Of a DNA stretch of 64,000 nucleotides, positions 48,258 through 56,958 are shown piece by piece. The notes under the pieces were generated by a model, which worked only from the letters and a program-made list of their open reading frames with translations, was not told the DNA's origin and did no database searches. The stretch is from Pseudomonas sp. C2B4 (GTDB taxonomy: Bacteria; Pseudomonadota; Gammaproteobacteria; Pseudomonadales; Pseudomonadaceae), in assembly GCF_013359695.1 (NCBI RefSeq), contig NZ_JABFMU010000016.1, positions 44,526-108,525 of the forward strand, read 5' to 3'. A program made the position numbers and the translations under genes. Position 1 is the stretch's first letter. Each line of letters begins with the position of its first letter.

Positions 48258-48366
48258 CCACTGTGGGAGCGAGCCTGCTCGCGAAGGACGTCCAGGATAA
48301 TGCAGGTTGTCTGAGTCAACGCGTTGTCCGGGCGTTTTTCGCGAGCAGGCTCGCTCCCACAGTGGT
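48258..48366. repeat. REPIN downstream of sbp
   Basis: Arms AACCACTGTGGGAGCGAGCC and complement; the centre resembles that of the REPIN upstream of sbp. Lies between the sbp terminator and the convergent lipoprotein gene. Confidence 0.93.
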
Positions 48367-48388
48367 GGTGCGTATTTCAGCTCGTGTT

Positions 48389-48832
48389 TCAGCTCAAGTT
48401 GCCGCAGAAAATCGCCTGGTGACCATCGGCCGGGCTTTCACGCACAACTAACGCATAGCCGCCGGCTCGTAGCGTCTCGACCGGTACCGGTGCGCTTTTC
48501 CAGAAATATTGCATGGACGCTTGCGAATAGAACCGCGCATTAGGGCCATCGTTCATGTCATAGGCGGGTTTCGCACCCAGGCTTGCACAGCTTCCCGGGT
48601 AGATATAGGCCTGCAAACGACCTGGCAATGCGCTGCCCATGGACTCGCCACTGACCGCAAACCAGAATACGGTTGCTTGACCATCGGGCATCATGATTGG
48701 CCGGGCGATGTTCCCGGCATTAATGGAAGTAGCGTTCAGGGGAACGTTGGTGACCTGGCTGTCAGGCACCGTCGAGCACCCGGAGATCGTCCCAACCGCT
48801 ACCACCAACGCCAGCGAAGATACGATTTTCAT
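48389..48832 (-). CDS. hypothetical lipoprotein
   Basis: A 147-residue protein with a lipobox (ISGC, Cys19) after a short signal, so it should be membrane-anchored. The mature part has four further Cys-poor blocks, with GSCASLGAKPAYDMNDGPNAR and a C-terminal IFCGNLS, suggesting one disulfide. I do not recognise a domain. It is convergent with sbp and lies downstream of the DUF5666 gene on the same strand, separated by a collapsed REP. Confidence 0.7.
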   Translation of the reverse strand: MKIVSSLALVVAVGTISGCSTVPDSQVTNVPLNATSINAGNIARPIMMPDGQATVFWFAVSGESMGSALPGRLQAYIYPGSCASLGAKPAYDMNDGPNARFYSQASMQYFWKSAPVPVETLRAGGYALVVRESPADGHQAIFCGNLS

Positions 48833-48931
48833 CGTGATACTCCCGCTTTGTAAGGACGCGTTGAAGTGATCCCCCTGTTGATTTTAGCTGTCGCGGGAAA
48901 GCGGGCGCTTCTTCGGATGGCCGGTATGTCC

Positions 48932-48957
48932 TTGTGGGAGCAGGCTCGCTCCCACAG
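48932..48957. repeat. collapsed REP
   Basis: TGTGGGAGC joined directly to AGGCTCGCTCCCACAG: looks like a REPIN that lost its centre and one stem, between the lipoprotein and DUF5666 genes. Confidence 0.8.
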
Positions 48958-48973
48958 AAATATAAGCACGCCA

Positions 48974-49603
48974 TTACATCGGCGGCGTTACCCCGTCCTT
49001 ACCTGCCGATATAGATTGGGCCGTCAGCGTTCCATCCGCACTTTGGGTCACGAACGTGACGATTTTCACGCCCACCTTCAGCAAGATGCGATCCCCCGGC
49101 ACCAGGTTGACGATGGGCACGTCTTCCGGCACCAGAATCTTCTGTTGGCCACCCTTGTAGTTCACGGTCAACACCCGGCCATTGCTGACCACCAGGTCGC
49201 CGACGCTGCCGTTGGTCATGCTGCTGCCCTTGACCAGATCGAAAGGCCGATGGCCGTCGCCGCTGCCCGCCAGTTCCGGCGGGAAGACGTGCACCTCCAG
49301 CGCCTTCAGGCTGCCATCTTCTTGAGGAATGGCAGCCGAACCGATGTAACTGCCGGGCTTGATGTCTTCGATATTGGCCAGGGTGACGGCGCGAACCTTG
49401 GTGTCCCTGGTCAGGTTGATCACTACGTTCTCACCGCTGTTGGCATGGACTTTCAGTACGTCAGGACTCACACCGGTAATTTCGCCGCGTATACCGATAC
49501 GCATGCCCGGTACATCCTGCGCCTGAGCCAGACCGGTGCTGAACAGGCCGATCAACGTCACAACCGAAACGCCGCGAACAAGGTGACCGAACATCGCATT
49601 CAT
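48974..49603 (-). CDS. DUF5666 domain-containing periplasmic protein
   Basis: A 209-residue exported protein (signal GVSVVTLIGLFSTGLAQA, mature start QDVPGMRIGIRGEI). It is beta-rich with two OB-like repeats typical of DUF5666: GEITGVSPDVLKVHANSGENVVINLTRDTKV and GDLVVSNGRVLTVNYKGGQQKILVPEDVPIV. Function unknown. It is divergent from the MFS exporter gene across a 234-bp spacer. Confidence 0.78.
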   Translation of the reverse strand: MNAMFGHLVRGVSVVTLIGLFSTGLAQAQDVPGMRIGIRGEITGVSPDVLKVHANSGENVVINLTRDTKVRAVTLANIEDIKPGSYIGSAAIPQEDGSLKALEVHVFPPELAGSGDGHRPFDLVKGSSMTNGSVGDLVVSNGRVLTVNYKGGQQKILVPEDVPIVNLVPGDRILLKVGVKIVTFVTQSADGTLTAQSISAGKDGVTPPM

Positions 49604-49735
49604 GGGAGCGCCTTCCTGTGATCAAACGTGAAAGAGAACATAAGCACGCTATCGAACAAGATGTAAGTGAATGTATCATCGACCCATGATTTTTTGACGC
49701 AACGGTCATCGGCGGACGGCATGCGCGTTCATCAC

Positions 49736-49754
49736 TCATTCCGCAATGGAATGA
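49736..49754. promoter_or_regulatory. ATTCC-N5-GGAAT palindrome upstream of the MFS gene
   Basis: Arms TCATTCC (49736-49742) and GGAATGA (49748-49754) around GCAAT. It fits the T-N11-A type site of LysR regulators, 84 bp before the MFS start. Apart from this the 49604-49837 spacer shows nothing I can name. Confidence 0.5.
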
Positions 49755-49837
49755 CTGCTATCACTCCAATCTCTCTTCCGCCGCATGGGTCAGGCCCTTA
49801 GCCTGCACGCATTCTTTTTTGCTCAGCGAGACACGTT

Positions 49838-51043
49838 ATGAATCCAGCGACCCGGGTGCCCCATGGCACCGCGACAATGACCCGAGGCATGGTGCTGCTG
49901 TTCGCTTTTTGCTGCGGCGCCATCGTGGCCAATATCTACTACGCCCAACCGATCATCGGCCTGATTGCGCCGGACGTCGGCCTGACCAGCACCATGGCCA
50001 GCTTCATCGTTTCGCTCACCCAGATCGGGTATGCGTTGGGACTGTTTTTCCTGGTACCGCTGGGCGATCTGCTGGAGAACCGCCGGTTGATGATCATCAC
50101 CACCGTGGTGGCGATTGCCAGTCTGCTGGGCGCAGCATTCACCGATCAGCCGAACGTGTTTTTGCTGATCTCGCTGCTGGTGGGCTTCAGTTCGGTGTCG
50201 GTGCAAATCCTGATTCCGCTGGCCGCACACCTGGCGCCGGAAGAGTCCCGTGGCCGCGTAGTCGGCGGCATCATGGGCGGTCTGCTGCTGGGGATCCTGT
50301 TGGCGCGGCCGGTTTCCAGCGTGGTGGCCGACCACTTTGGCTGGCGTGCGATGTTTGTGATTGCGGCGCTGCTGATGGCGGCCATCAGCATCGTGCTGGC
50401 GGTGACCATTCCCAAGCGCCAGCCTGATCACAGTGCATCGTATGGCCAGTTGCTCGGTTCACTGTGGACGCTGTTGCGAAAGCAACCGGTACTGCGCCAG
50501 CGCGCGTTTTACCAGGGTTGCATGTTCGCCACGTTCAGCCTGTTCTGGACCGCCGTGCCACTGGAACTGGCGCGCAATCACGGTTTGTCGCAATCACAGA
50601 TCGCCATCTTCGCGCTGGTCGGGGCGATCGGGGCCATCGCTGCACCCATCGCCGGTCGCCTGGCCGATGCCGGCCACACCCGCATCGCTTCCTTGCTGGC
50701 CCTGCTGTTTGCCAGCCTGAGTTTCCTGCCGGCCTTCATCCATCCGGCTTACAGCGTCATCGGCCTGGCCGTGACCGGCGTGGTGCTAGATTTTTGCGTA
50801 CAGATGAACATGGTCCTGGGTCAACGTGCGGTCTACGCCCTGGACGCCCAGAGTCGCAGTCGCCTGAATGCGTTGTACATGACCAGCATTTTCATTGGCG
50901 GTGCGTTCGGTTCTTCGGTGGCCAGTGCGGTGTATGAGCATGGCGGCTGGTTGTGGATCGTGGTGGTGGGCAGTGCGTTCCCGTTGGTGGCGTTGGTGCG
51001 GTTTTTGAGTGTTTCAGAAAAGCGTTCGCTGGCGACGGCATAA
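49838..51043 (+). CDS. MFS transporter
   Basis: A 401-residue, 12-helix major facilitator superfamily exporter. The A-motif is in VPLGDLLENRRLMI between helices 2 and 3, and a second copy in GRLADAGHTR in the C-half. It belongs to the YgaY-like drug/metabolite efflux branch; the substrate is unknown. It has no operon partner; a LysR gene 950 bp downstream may control it, with the HicAB pair lying between. Confidence 0.88.
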   Translation: MNPATRVPHGTATMTRGMVLLFAFCCGAIVANIYYAQPIIGLIAPDVGLTSTMASFIVSLTQIGYALGLFFLVPLGDLLENRRLMIITTVVAIASLLGAAFTDQPNVFLLISLLVGFSSVSVQILIPLAAHLAPEESRGRVVGGIMGGLLLGILLARPVSSVVADHFGWRAMFVIAALLMAAISIVLAVTIPKRQPDHSASYGQLLGSLWTLLRKQPVLRQRAFYQGCMFATFSLFWTAVPLELARNHGLSQSQIAIFALVGAIGAIAAPIAGRLADAGHTRIASLLALLFASLSFLPAFIHPAYSVIGLAVTGVVLDFCVQMNMVLGQRAVYALDAQSRSRLNALYMTSIFIGGAFGSSVASAVYEHGGWLWIVVVGSAFPLVALVRFLSVSEKRSLATA

Positions 51044-51054
51044 ACCGCCAAAAG

Positions 51055-51121
51055 CATCGCGGGCAAGCCTTGCTCCTACAGGTTACTCACTAACCTGTAG
51101 GAGCAAGGCTTGCCCGCGATA
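51055..51121. repeat. short REPIN (GGGCAAGCCTTGCTCC form)
   Basis: Inverted units ATCGCGGGCAAGCCTTGCTC and its complement with only about 10 bp between them. It sits between the convergent MFS and hicB genes and could end both transcripts. Confidence 0.9.
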
Positions 51122-51140
51122 GCGCTGTGGCTGACACCAC

Positions 51141-51545
51141 TCAATACCGAACCAGCTTCTCCATCGCCGCATCCGCCAGAAACGACGAGCGGCTTTTGAC
51201 ATTGTGTTCGCGCACATAACGGTCGATGCGCTGGATCACGTAGCCCGGCAGGGTCACGTTGACCTTCTCGGTCTTGCCCAGGTACGGCGAGATGTCCAGC
51301 TCCAGCATCCCCCAACCCATGTCGGCAAACTCTGGATTGGTTCGATGCTCGGCTGCTGATGTCGGCATCGGAATCGTTGCCCCGTCCGCCGCAATTTCCT
51401 GCAGCAGGATGTGGGCAATCTCGACCGCCGCGTTATAGGCGTCTTCAAAAGTATCCCCGGCGGTAACCGCGCCTGGAATATCGGGGATCTGGATACCGAT
51501 GGCGGTGTTTTCGTCGCCCCACTCGATACAGATTGGATATTGCAT
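51141..51545 (-). CDS. hicB: HicB family antitoxin
   Basis: A 134-residue antitoxin of the HicAB type II system. The N-terminal degenerate RNase H-like HicB domain (MQYPICIEWGDENTAIGIQIPDIPGAVTAGDT, with the PDIPG motif) binds the toxin; the C-terminal ribbon-helix-helix (KVNVTLPGYVIQRIDRYVREHNVKSRSSFLADAAMEKL) binds the operator. It overlaps the hicA stop (TAATG), so toxin comes first and antitoxin is coupled to it. Confidence 0.93.
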   Translation of the reverse strand: MQYPICIEWGDENTAIGIQIPDIPGAVTAGDTFEDAYNAAVEIAHILLQEIAADGATIPMPTSAAEHRTNPEFADMGWGMLELDISPYLGKTEKVNVTLPGYVIQRIDRYVREHNVKSRSSFLADAAMEKLVRY

Positions 51546-51760
51546 TATGGATCTCCTGCGTAACTGACCAGCGGGTAAAAAAGCCCGGCTCGCCTCCTGA
51601 TGCTCTTGACCGTCCCGACCGGCAAATCCTTTTTCGGGTGAGGAACGGGAATCGTGAACGGGTTGTAACGGTGAATGAAGATGTGATGACTGCCAGTGAC
51701 ACGGTCCAATGTCCAACCTGCTTCCATCAACTCCTTGATCAGTAGCCTGCTCTGCACCAT
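51545..51760 (-). CDS. hicA: HicA family mRNA interferase toxin
   Basis: A 71-residue double-stranded RNA-binding-like toxin that cleaves mRNA. The catalytic histidine is in VTGSHHIFIH (about residue 25-26); HPKKDLPVGTVKSIRRRAG is the conserved C-terminal half. AAGGAGG precedes the ATG at 51760. First gene of hicAB. It lies upstream of a REPIN and divergent from a LysR gene. Confidence 0.93.
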   Translation of the reverse strand: MVQSRLLIKELMEAGWTLDRVTGSHHIFIHRYNPFTIPVPHPKKDLPVGTVKSIRRRAGLFYPLVSYAGDP

Positions 51761-51873
51761 CCGCCTCCTTGCTCTGGCCCGAATAAAAATAACCCTAGAG
51801 TTATATTTACTCAAGCACAAAAATCCGCAACGCGACGCTTGGTTGTTTTACAGCATCTGATTGAATACTGCCC

Positions 51874-51966
51874 TTTGTGGGAGCGAGCCTGCTCGCGAAG
51901 ACGGCGTAACATTCAACATGGATGCCGACTGACCGGACGCCTTGCGAGCAGGCTCGCTCCCACACT
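51874..51966. repeat. REPIN (inverted REP pair)
   Basis: Pair in the divergent spacer between hicA and the LysR gene; the right unit (TTGCGAGCAGGCTCGCTCCC) lost one base of the CGCGAG core. It ends only 24 bp before the LysR ATG. Confidence 0.92.
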
Positions 51967-51989
51967 GTCATTTTGTAAAAGGACCCACG

Positions 51990-52877
51990 ATGGATCGCCT
52001 CGCCGCTATGGAAACCTTTGTCTACGTGGTGGAAACCGGCTCGTTTTCTGCCACCGCCAGGCGGCTGGATATCGGTCAGCCCGCCGTGTCGAAAACCATC
52101 GCGCAACTGGAAAAACGACTCGCGGTCCGACTGCTGCTGCGCTCCACACGAGGCCTCACCCCCACTGAGGCCGGCCTGGCCTTTTTCGAACGGGCCAAGC
52201 GCGCCATCGAGGAAGCCGACGAGGCCGATAACGCTGCTCGTGGTTCGGCCAGCGGCCTGAGCGGCAACCTTCGCATCTGCGCCGCCGTGACCTTCGGCCG
52301 ACAGCACATCGTGCCGCACCTGGGACCGTTTCTGGAGCAGAACCCGCAACTCAACATCGACCTGATGCTCGATGATCGCAACATCAATCTGGTGGAAGAA
52401 GGCGTCGACGTTGCGCTGCGCCTGGGCACCTTGAGCGACTCCGGCCTCACGGCGCGCAAGATCGCCGAATGCCGGCGCGTGGTGCTCGGCACGCCTGCCT
52501 ATTTCGACAAACACGGCGAACCCGCCTGCCCTGCCGATTTGAGTCAGCATCAGGCAATCGTCTACACCTTGGGGGGCGGGGCCAGTTGGACATTCAAAAA
52601 GGCTGGCGAAGAACAACCGGTGACCATCAGCGGCAGAATCCGCGTCAACGCCGCCGAGGGCCTGCGTGAAGCGGTACTGGCCCATCTGGGGCTGACCATG
52701 GCCTCGGAGTGGATGTTTGCGCCAGAACTGGCCAACGGTTCAGTCAGGGAAGTGATCGCCGATTGGACGCTGCCGAATCAGGACCTGTGGGCGGTCTTTC
52801 CAACGGGCAGGATGGCCAGTGCGAAGGCTCGGGCGTTTGTGGAGTATGTGCAGGGGTTGATGTTGAAGGAGGGCTGA
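51990..52877 (+). CDS. LysR family transcriptional regulator
   Basis: A 295-residue LTTR. N-terminal winged helix-turn-helix MDRLAAMETFVYVVETGSFSATARRLDIGQPAVSKTIAQLEKRL (1-44), then the periplasmic-binding-like effector domain. It belongs to the large CrgA/AaeR-like branch. AAAGGA precedes the ATG; the frame is open into the REPIN but that part is not protein. Target and effector are unknown; the nearby MFS gene is one candidate. Confidence 0.9.
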   Translation: MDRLAAMETFVYVVETGSFSATARRLDIGQPAVSKTIAQLEKRLAVRLLLRSTRGLTPTEAGLAFFERAKRAIEEADEADNAARGSASGLSGNLRICAAVTFGRQHIVPHLGPFLEQNPQLNIDLMLDDRNINLVEEGVDVALRLGTLSDSGLTARKIAECRRVVLGTPAYFDKHGEPACPADLSQHQAIVYTLGGGASWTFKKAGEEQPVTISGRIRVNAAEGLREAVLAHLGLTMASEWMFAPELANGSVREVIADWTLPNQDLWAVFPTGRMASAKARAFVEYVQGLMLKEG

Positions 52878-52930
52878 ACGCAGCCCACAACTGTAGGCGT
52901 TCACCTGAGACCAGGTCGGCTGTCAGGTCG

Positions 52931-52957
52931 TCTTCGCGAGCAGGCTCGCTCCCACAG
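52931..52957. repeat. single REP unit
   Basis: One TTCGCGAGCAGGCTCGCTCC unit with no partner, between the convergent LysR and phnP genes. Confidence 0.88.
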
Positions 52958-52991
52958 AAAGCAAACGGCGTCGAAGACGAGGCAGCTCTTC

Positions 52992-53741
52992 CTACAACAC
53001 ACACCCATCAAACCCCACGCTGACATTCCCCGGCAACTCACCGCGATGCTCGATCAACCACGCATCCAGCGTATGCCCGACATGGGTCAACACCGCTACT
53101 TCAGGCTGCAACTCATCAATGCACTGCAACGCCAGGTTCAGGTCGTTGTGATTACGCGGTGCCTGGGGTTGGGGCGGCATCGAGCAGTCGAGCACCAGCG
53201 CGTCCAGCGGCTGGCGTTGCAGAAAGGTCACGGTGGCGGGTGGCAGGCCCACGGTGTCGGTCAGGTAGGCGATCCGTCGGCCCTCGCCCTCCAGCAGATA
53301 GCCGAGGGTCGGTTTGGAGTGCAGCAACGGCAGCGCGGTAATGCTTAGCACGCCGAATGTGCGGTTTTCAAACGCCTCGAACGGCCGGCTGAAATCGAGG
53401 ATGCCCGGATGCTTGTAGAGATCCGCCAAGCCTTCCGTGTCCGCCGGCCCATGCACCGGAATCACCAGGCCCTGCCCCCAGCGCAGGTGCAGTAAACCCT
53501 GCGCATGGTCGGCGTGGTAGTGGGTCTGGAAGATGCCGTTGAAACTGCGCGGCGGGAAGCGTTCGGTGAGGTCGGGCAGTCCGCTGTCGATCAGCCAGCG
53601 CTGGTCACCGCATTCGATCAGTGCGCAGCACGGTCGACGTCGCAGGCGTTCATCGCTAAGGGCGCGAACGCAGGCCTGACATTCGCAACCATAGACCGGC
53701 ACCTGTCGCGCATCACCGGTGCCCAGCAATGTCAGGCGCAT
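52992..53741 (-). CDS. phnP: phosphoribosyl 1,2-cyclic phosphate phosphodiesterase
   Basis: Metallo-beta-lactamase fold enzyme, 249 residues, that opens 5-phosphoribosyl 1,2-cyclic phosphate made by C-P lyase. The metal motif THYHADH has His74, His76, Asp78 and His79; Cys19, Cys21 and Cys24 (GCECQAC) form the structural zinc site known in E. coli PhnP. Last gene of the phn operon, overlapping phnN by 10 bp. Confidence 0.95.
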   Translation of the reverse strand: MRLTLLGTGDARQVPVYGCECQACVRALSDERLRRRPCCALIECGDQRWLIDSGLPDLTERFPPRSFNGIFQTHYHADHAQGLLHLRWGQGLVIPVHGPADTEGLADLYKHPGILDFSRPFEAFENRTFGVLSITALPLLHSKPTLGYLLEGEGRRIAYLTDTVGLPPATVTFLQRQPLDALVLDCSMPPQPQAPRNHNDLNLALQCIDELQPEVAVLTHVGHTLDAWLIEHRGELPGNVSVGFDGCVL

Positions 53742-54298
53742 GCTGCGGGCTCGTCGATGCAGGCCAGCAGGCGTTCGACCGTACGTTCCAACGGGCCGGA
53801 GTTGTCGAGCAGGTGCACGCTCGGGTCTTCGGCCAGCAGGCGTTCGCCGAAGCGGGCATTGCGCGCCAGCCGCAGATCGATCTCGGCCACGGACTCACGT
53901 CCGCGCCCCAGCAGGCGTTGACGCAGCACGACCTCGTCCACGGTCAGCAACACCACCAGTACGTTCGGATAGCGCTCGCGGGTTTGCGGCAGATGCCCCC
54001 TCGAGCCATTGATCAGCACGTCGTCGCCCGACGCCAGCCAATCGTCGATTTCCCGCGGGATGCCATAGGCCAGGCCATTGGCCTGCCAGCTCAGGGCAAA
54101 CGCGCCCCGGGCCTGCATCTCGGCGAACTGCTGCTGGCTGACGCCCAGCGCCGCCTCGCCCACGGCTTCCGCCGAGCGGGTGATGACCCGCCGCACGATG
54201 CGGCAGCCGCGTTCGGCCAACCGCGTGCGTGAGGCATCCAGCAGGCTGTCCTTGCCCGAACCGGAAGGCCCGATGAGATAGATCAACCTGCCTGACAT
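53732..54298 (-). CDS. phnN: ribose 1,5-bisphosphokinase
   Basis: A 188-residue P-loop kinase (GPSGSGKDSLL) that makes PRPP from ribose 1,5-bisphosphate, recycling the C-P lyase sugar product. Guanylate-kinase-like fold. The ATG at 54298 overlaps the phnM stop (TGATG); nine codons upstream in frame are not needed. Confidence 0.94.
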   Translation of the reverse strand: MSGRLIYLIGPSGSGKDSLLDASRTRLAERGCRIVRRVITRSAEAVGEAALGVSQQQFAEMQARGAFALSWQANGLAYGIPREIDDWLASGDDVLINGSRGHLPQTRERYPNVLVVLLTVDEVVLRQRLLGRGRESVAEIDLRLARNARFGERLLAEDPSVHLLDNSGPLERTVERLLACIDEPAACA

Positions 54299-55443
54299 CA
54301 AAACACCCTCTTCGCTTGTCGCCATACTTGCTGGACCACCGGTAAACCGTCCTGACTGCGCGCCTGCACCAGATCCGCACGCAGGCCCGGGGCGATTTCG
54401 CCGCGATCATTCAGTCCTGCTGCCCTGGCCGGGGCCAGGCTGACCATGCGCATCGCGGAGGCCAGGTCGATGCGTTCGCTCTGGGCCGCCAGGGCAAACG
54501 CCGCTTGCAGCAGGCTCGCCGGATAGTAGTCGCTGGACAGAATATCCAGCAGCCCCTCAGCCGCCAGGTCGGCGGCCGCCACGTTACCCGAGTGCGAACC
54601 GCCACGCACGATGTTCGGTGCGCCCATCAACACCTGCATGCCCTGCTCCCGGCAACCACGCGCCGCTTCGACGGTGGTCGGGAATTCGGCGATGGTCATG
54701 CCGTAGCGCGCCGACTCCTCGACGTGGGCCAGGGTCGCGTCGTCATGGCTGGCTACCGACAGGCCACGGGCCAGGCAATGCTCGACAATCGCCGCACGAT
54801 AGCGGTCGCTGTACTCGCGGGAGTTGGCCATCTGCAAGGTGATGAATTCGTCCATCTGCGTTGTCGTCAGGTGGTATTTGCCCATGTAGTACTCACGGTA
54901 CTTGGACTCCAGCACAAATTGGCGCTGACCCGGCGAATGGTCCATCACCGACACCAGTTGCACCAGCGGATGCTCCACCAGATCACGAAACACGCTCAGG
55001 GTATCCGGGTGGCACAGCTCGCAGCGCAAGTGCAGGCGGTGCTCGGCGCGGGTCAGCCCGGCATCCGAAGCGCTGGAAATCGCTTCGAGCATCGCCGGCA
55101 GTTTCTGCATGCGATTGCCCTTGGGGTTCACGTCGCCGATGGACACCGCGTCGAACACCGTGGTGATCCCCGCCGCGACAATCTGCGCATCGTGGCTGAG
55201 CACCGCCGAGCGCGATGGCCAGTCCACGCCGGGGCGCGGAGTCATGTGTTTTTCAAGGTTGTCGGTGTGCAGCTCCACCAACCCCGGCAGCAGGTAATCG
55301 CCGTTGAGGTCCTGGGCCTGGGGCAAACGACTGGGGCCTTCGGCAACGTCGGCAATCAAGCCGTCGCGCAGCAGCACGGTGCCGTAGAACACGCGGTCAG
55401 CGGTGACCAGTTGGGCATTGCTGAGGATCTGTTCAACGGGCAT
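54298..55443 (-). CDS. phnM: alpha-D-ribose 1-methylphosphonate 5-triphosphate diphosphatase
   Basis: Amidohydrolase-family enzyme, 381 residues, that removes pyrophosphate from the phosphonylated ribose triphosphate before C-P cleavage. The metal ligands are in ELHTDNLEKHMTPRP and later HDDATLAHVEE. It overlaps phnL by 11 bp and phnN by one base. Confidence 0.96.
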   Translation of the reverse strand: MPVEQILSNAQLVTADRVFYGTVLLRDGLIADVAEGPSRLPQAQDLNGDYLLPGLVELHTDNLEKHMTPRPGVDWPSRSAVLSHDAQIVAAGITTVFDAVSIGDVNPKGNRMQKLPAMLEAISSASDAGLTRAEHRLHLRCELCHPDTLSVFRDLVEHPLVQLVSVMDHSPGQRQFVLESKYREYYMGKYHLTTTQMDEFITLQMANSREYSDRYRAAIVEHCLARGLSVASHDDATLAHVEESARYGMTIAEFPTTVEAARGCREQGMQVLMGAPNIVRGGSHSGNVAAADLAAEGLLDILSSDYYPASLLQAAFALAAQSERIDLASAMRMVSLAPARAAGLNDRGEIAPGLRADLVQARSQDGLPVVQQVWRQAKRVF

Positions 55444-56155
55444 CGGCGTATTCCTTGTCGTTCACAGCACTGGGAGTCATGTCGAGATGGCGATCGGCAA
55501 CCGCCTCGCGGGCGACGTGGTCGTGGAAGATGCCGATCAGCGCGGCACCGGCTTGCTTGGCTTCGTTCATCAGCTCCAGCACCACCTGGCGATTGTTGTC
55601 ATCGAGGGAGGCCGTGGGTTCGTCGAGCAGCATCACCGGCCACGCCACCATGAACCCGCGAGCGATGTTGACCCGCTGCTGTTCGCCACCGGAAAAAGTA
55701 CCGGGCGCCAGTTGCCAGAGACGTTGCGGAATGTTCAGGCGACTGAGCAGCAGCTCGGCGCGGGATTGCGCCAGTGACTTGGACCAGCCACGGGCCAGGG
55801 CCGGCTCCATCACCACGTCCAGGCACGCCACTCGCGGAATCACCCGCAGGAACTGGCTGACATAGCCGAGGGTGCGTTGACGCACCTGCAGAATGTCCCG
55901 GGGCTCGGCGCCCACCAGTTCCAGCCACTGGCCGTCGTGCTGCACACGGATGCTGCCGCCCGCCGGCAGATAGTTGCCATACAGGGTGCGCAGCAAGGTG
56001 CTTTTACCGGCGCCGGACTGGCCGTGCAGCACTAGGCATTCGCCGCCCGCCACGCTGAAATCCACACCGCGCAGCACATTAAGGACTACGCCGTTCTGCT
56101 GGTGCAGGGTGAAGGTTTTCGAGAGGTCACGGACCTCGATCAAGGTATTCATCAT
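55433..56155 (-). CDS. phnL: C-P lyase ATP-binding subunit PhnL
   Basis: ABC-type ATPase, 240 residues: Walker A GQSGAGKSTLL, signature FSGGEQQRVNIARG, Walker B VMLLDEPTASLD. PhnL joins the phnGHIJKL assembly that makes and cleaves the ribose phosphonate. Two adjacent ATGs (56155 and 56152); the first overlaps phnK by four bases. Confidence 0.95.
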   Translation of the reverse strand: MMNTLIEVRDLSKTFTLHQQNGVVLNVLRGVDFSVAGGECLVLHGQSGAGKSTLLRTLYGNYLPAGGSIRVQHDGQWLELVGAEPRDILQVRQRTLGYVSQFLRVIPRVACLDVVMEPALARGWSKSLAQSRAELLLSRLNIPQRLWQLAPGTFSGGEQQRVNIARGFMVAWPVMLLDEPTASLDDNNRQVVLELMNEAKQAGAALIGIFHDHVAREAVADRHLDMTPSAVNDKEYADAR

Positions 56156-56958
56156 GGCTGCAACACCGAAGACACCAACAGTTGAGAGTAAGGGTGCTGC
56201 GGATCGTCGAGGATCTGATCGGTCAGCCCGGTTTCCACCACCCGCGAGCGGCGCATCACCATCAGCCGATCGGCTAGCAGACGCGCCACCGCCAGATCAT
56301 GGGTGACGATCACCACCGCCAGATCCAGCTCACGCACCAGCCCGCGCAACAGGTCGAGCAAACGTGCCTGCACCGAGACGTCGAGGCCGCCGGTCGGCTC
56401 GTCCATGAACACCAGGCGCGGACTCGACACCAGGTTGCGGGCGATTTGCAGGCGTTGTTGCATGCCGCCGGAAAAGGTCCGGGGCAAGTCGTCGATGCGT
56501 TGCGGATCGATTTCCACCTGGCTCAGCCAGTCCAGCCCCGCCCCGCGCAGTTGCTGATAATTGCGCACGCCCTGGGCCATCAAGCGCTCGCCGATGTTGG
56601 CGCCGGCCGACACGCCCATGCGCAAACCGTCTCGCGGGTTCTGTTCGACGAAGCCCCATTCAGTGCGCAACAAGGTGCGGCGCTCGGCTTCGCTGGCGCT
56701 GTAGAGGTCGAGCCATTGGCCCTGCTTGTCGCGGTAACCGATGCGACCTTTTTGCGGCGGCAGTCGTCCGCTGAGCAGCGAGAGCAAGGTCGATTTACCG
56801 GACCCCGACTCGCCGACAATCCCCAAAACCTCGCCAGGATAGAGGTCGAAGCTGACGTCCTGACAGCCCTTTTCCGGGCCGTACAACAATGACAAATCAC
56901 GCACTTGCAACAAGGGTTCGGTGGACACGGACAGATCGTTTTTCAGCGCCTGGTTCAT
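56152..56958 (-). CDS. phnK: C-P lyase ATP-binding subunit PhnK
   Basis: ABC-type ATPase, 268 residues: Walker [12 protein letters not shown], signature FSGGMQQRLQIARN, Walker B RLVFMDEPTGGLD. PhnK docks onto the PhnGHIJ core and is needed for phosphonate cleavage. ATGA overlap with phnJ. Confidence 0.96.
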   Translation of the reverse strand: MNQALKNDLSVSTEPLLQVRDLSLLYGPEKGCQDVSFDLYPGEVLGIVGESGSGKSTLLSLLSGRLPPQKGRIGYRDKQGQWLDLYSASEAERRTLLRTEWGFVEQNPRDGLRMGVSAGANIGERLMAQGVRNYQQLRGAGLDWLSQVEIDPQRIDDLPRTFSGGMQQRLQIARNLVSSPRLVFMDEPTGGLDVSVQARLLDLLRGLVRELDLAVVIVTHDLAVARLLADRLMVMRRSRVVETGLTDQILDDPQHPYSQLLVSSVLQP

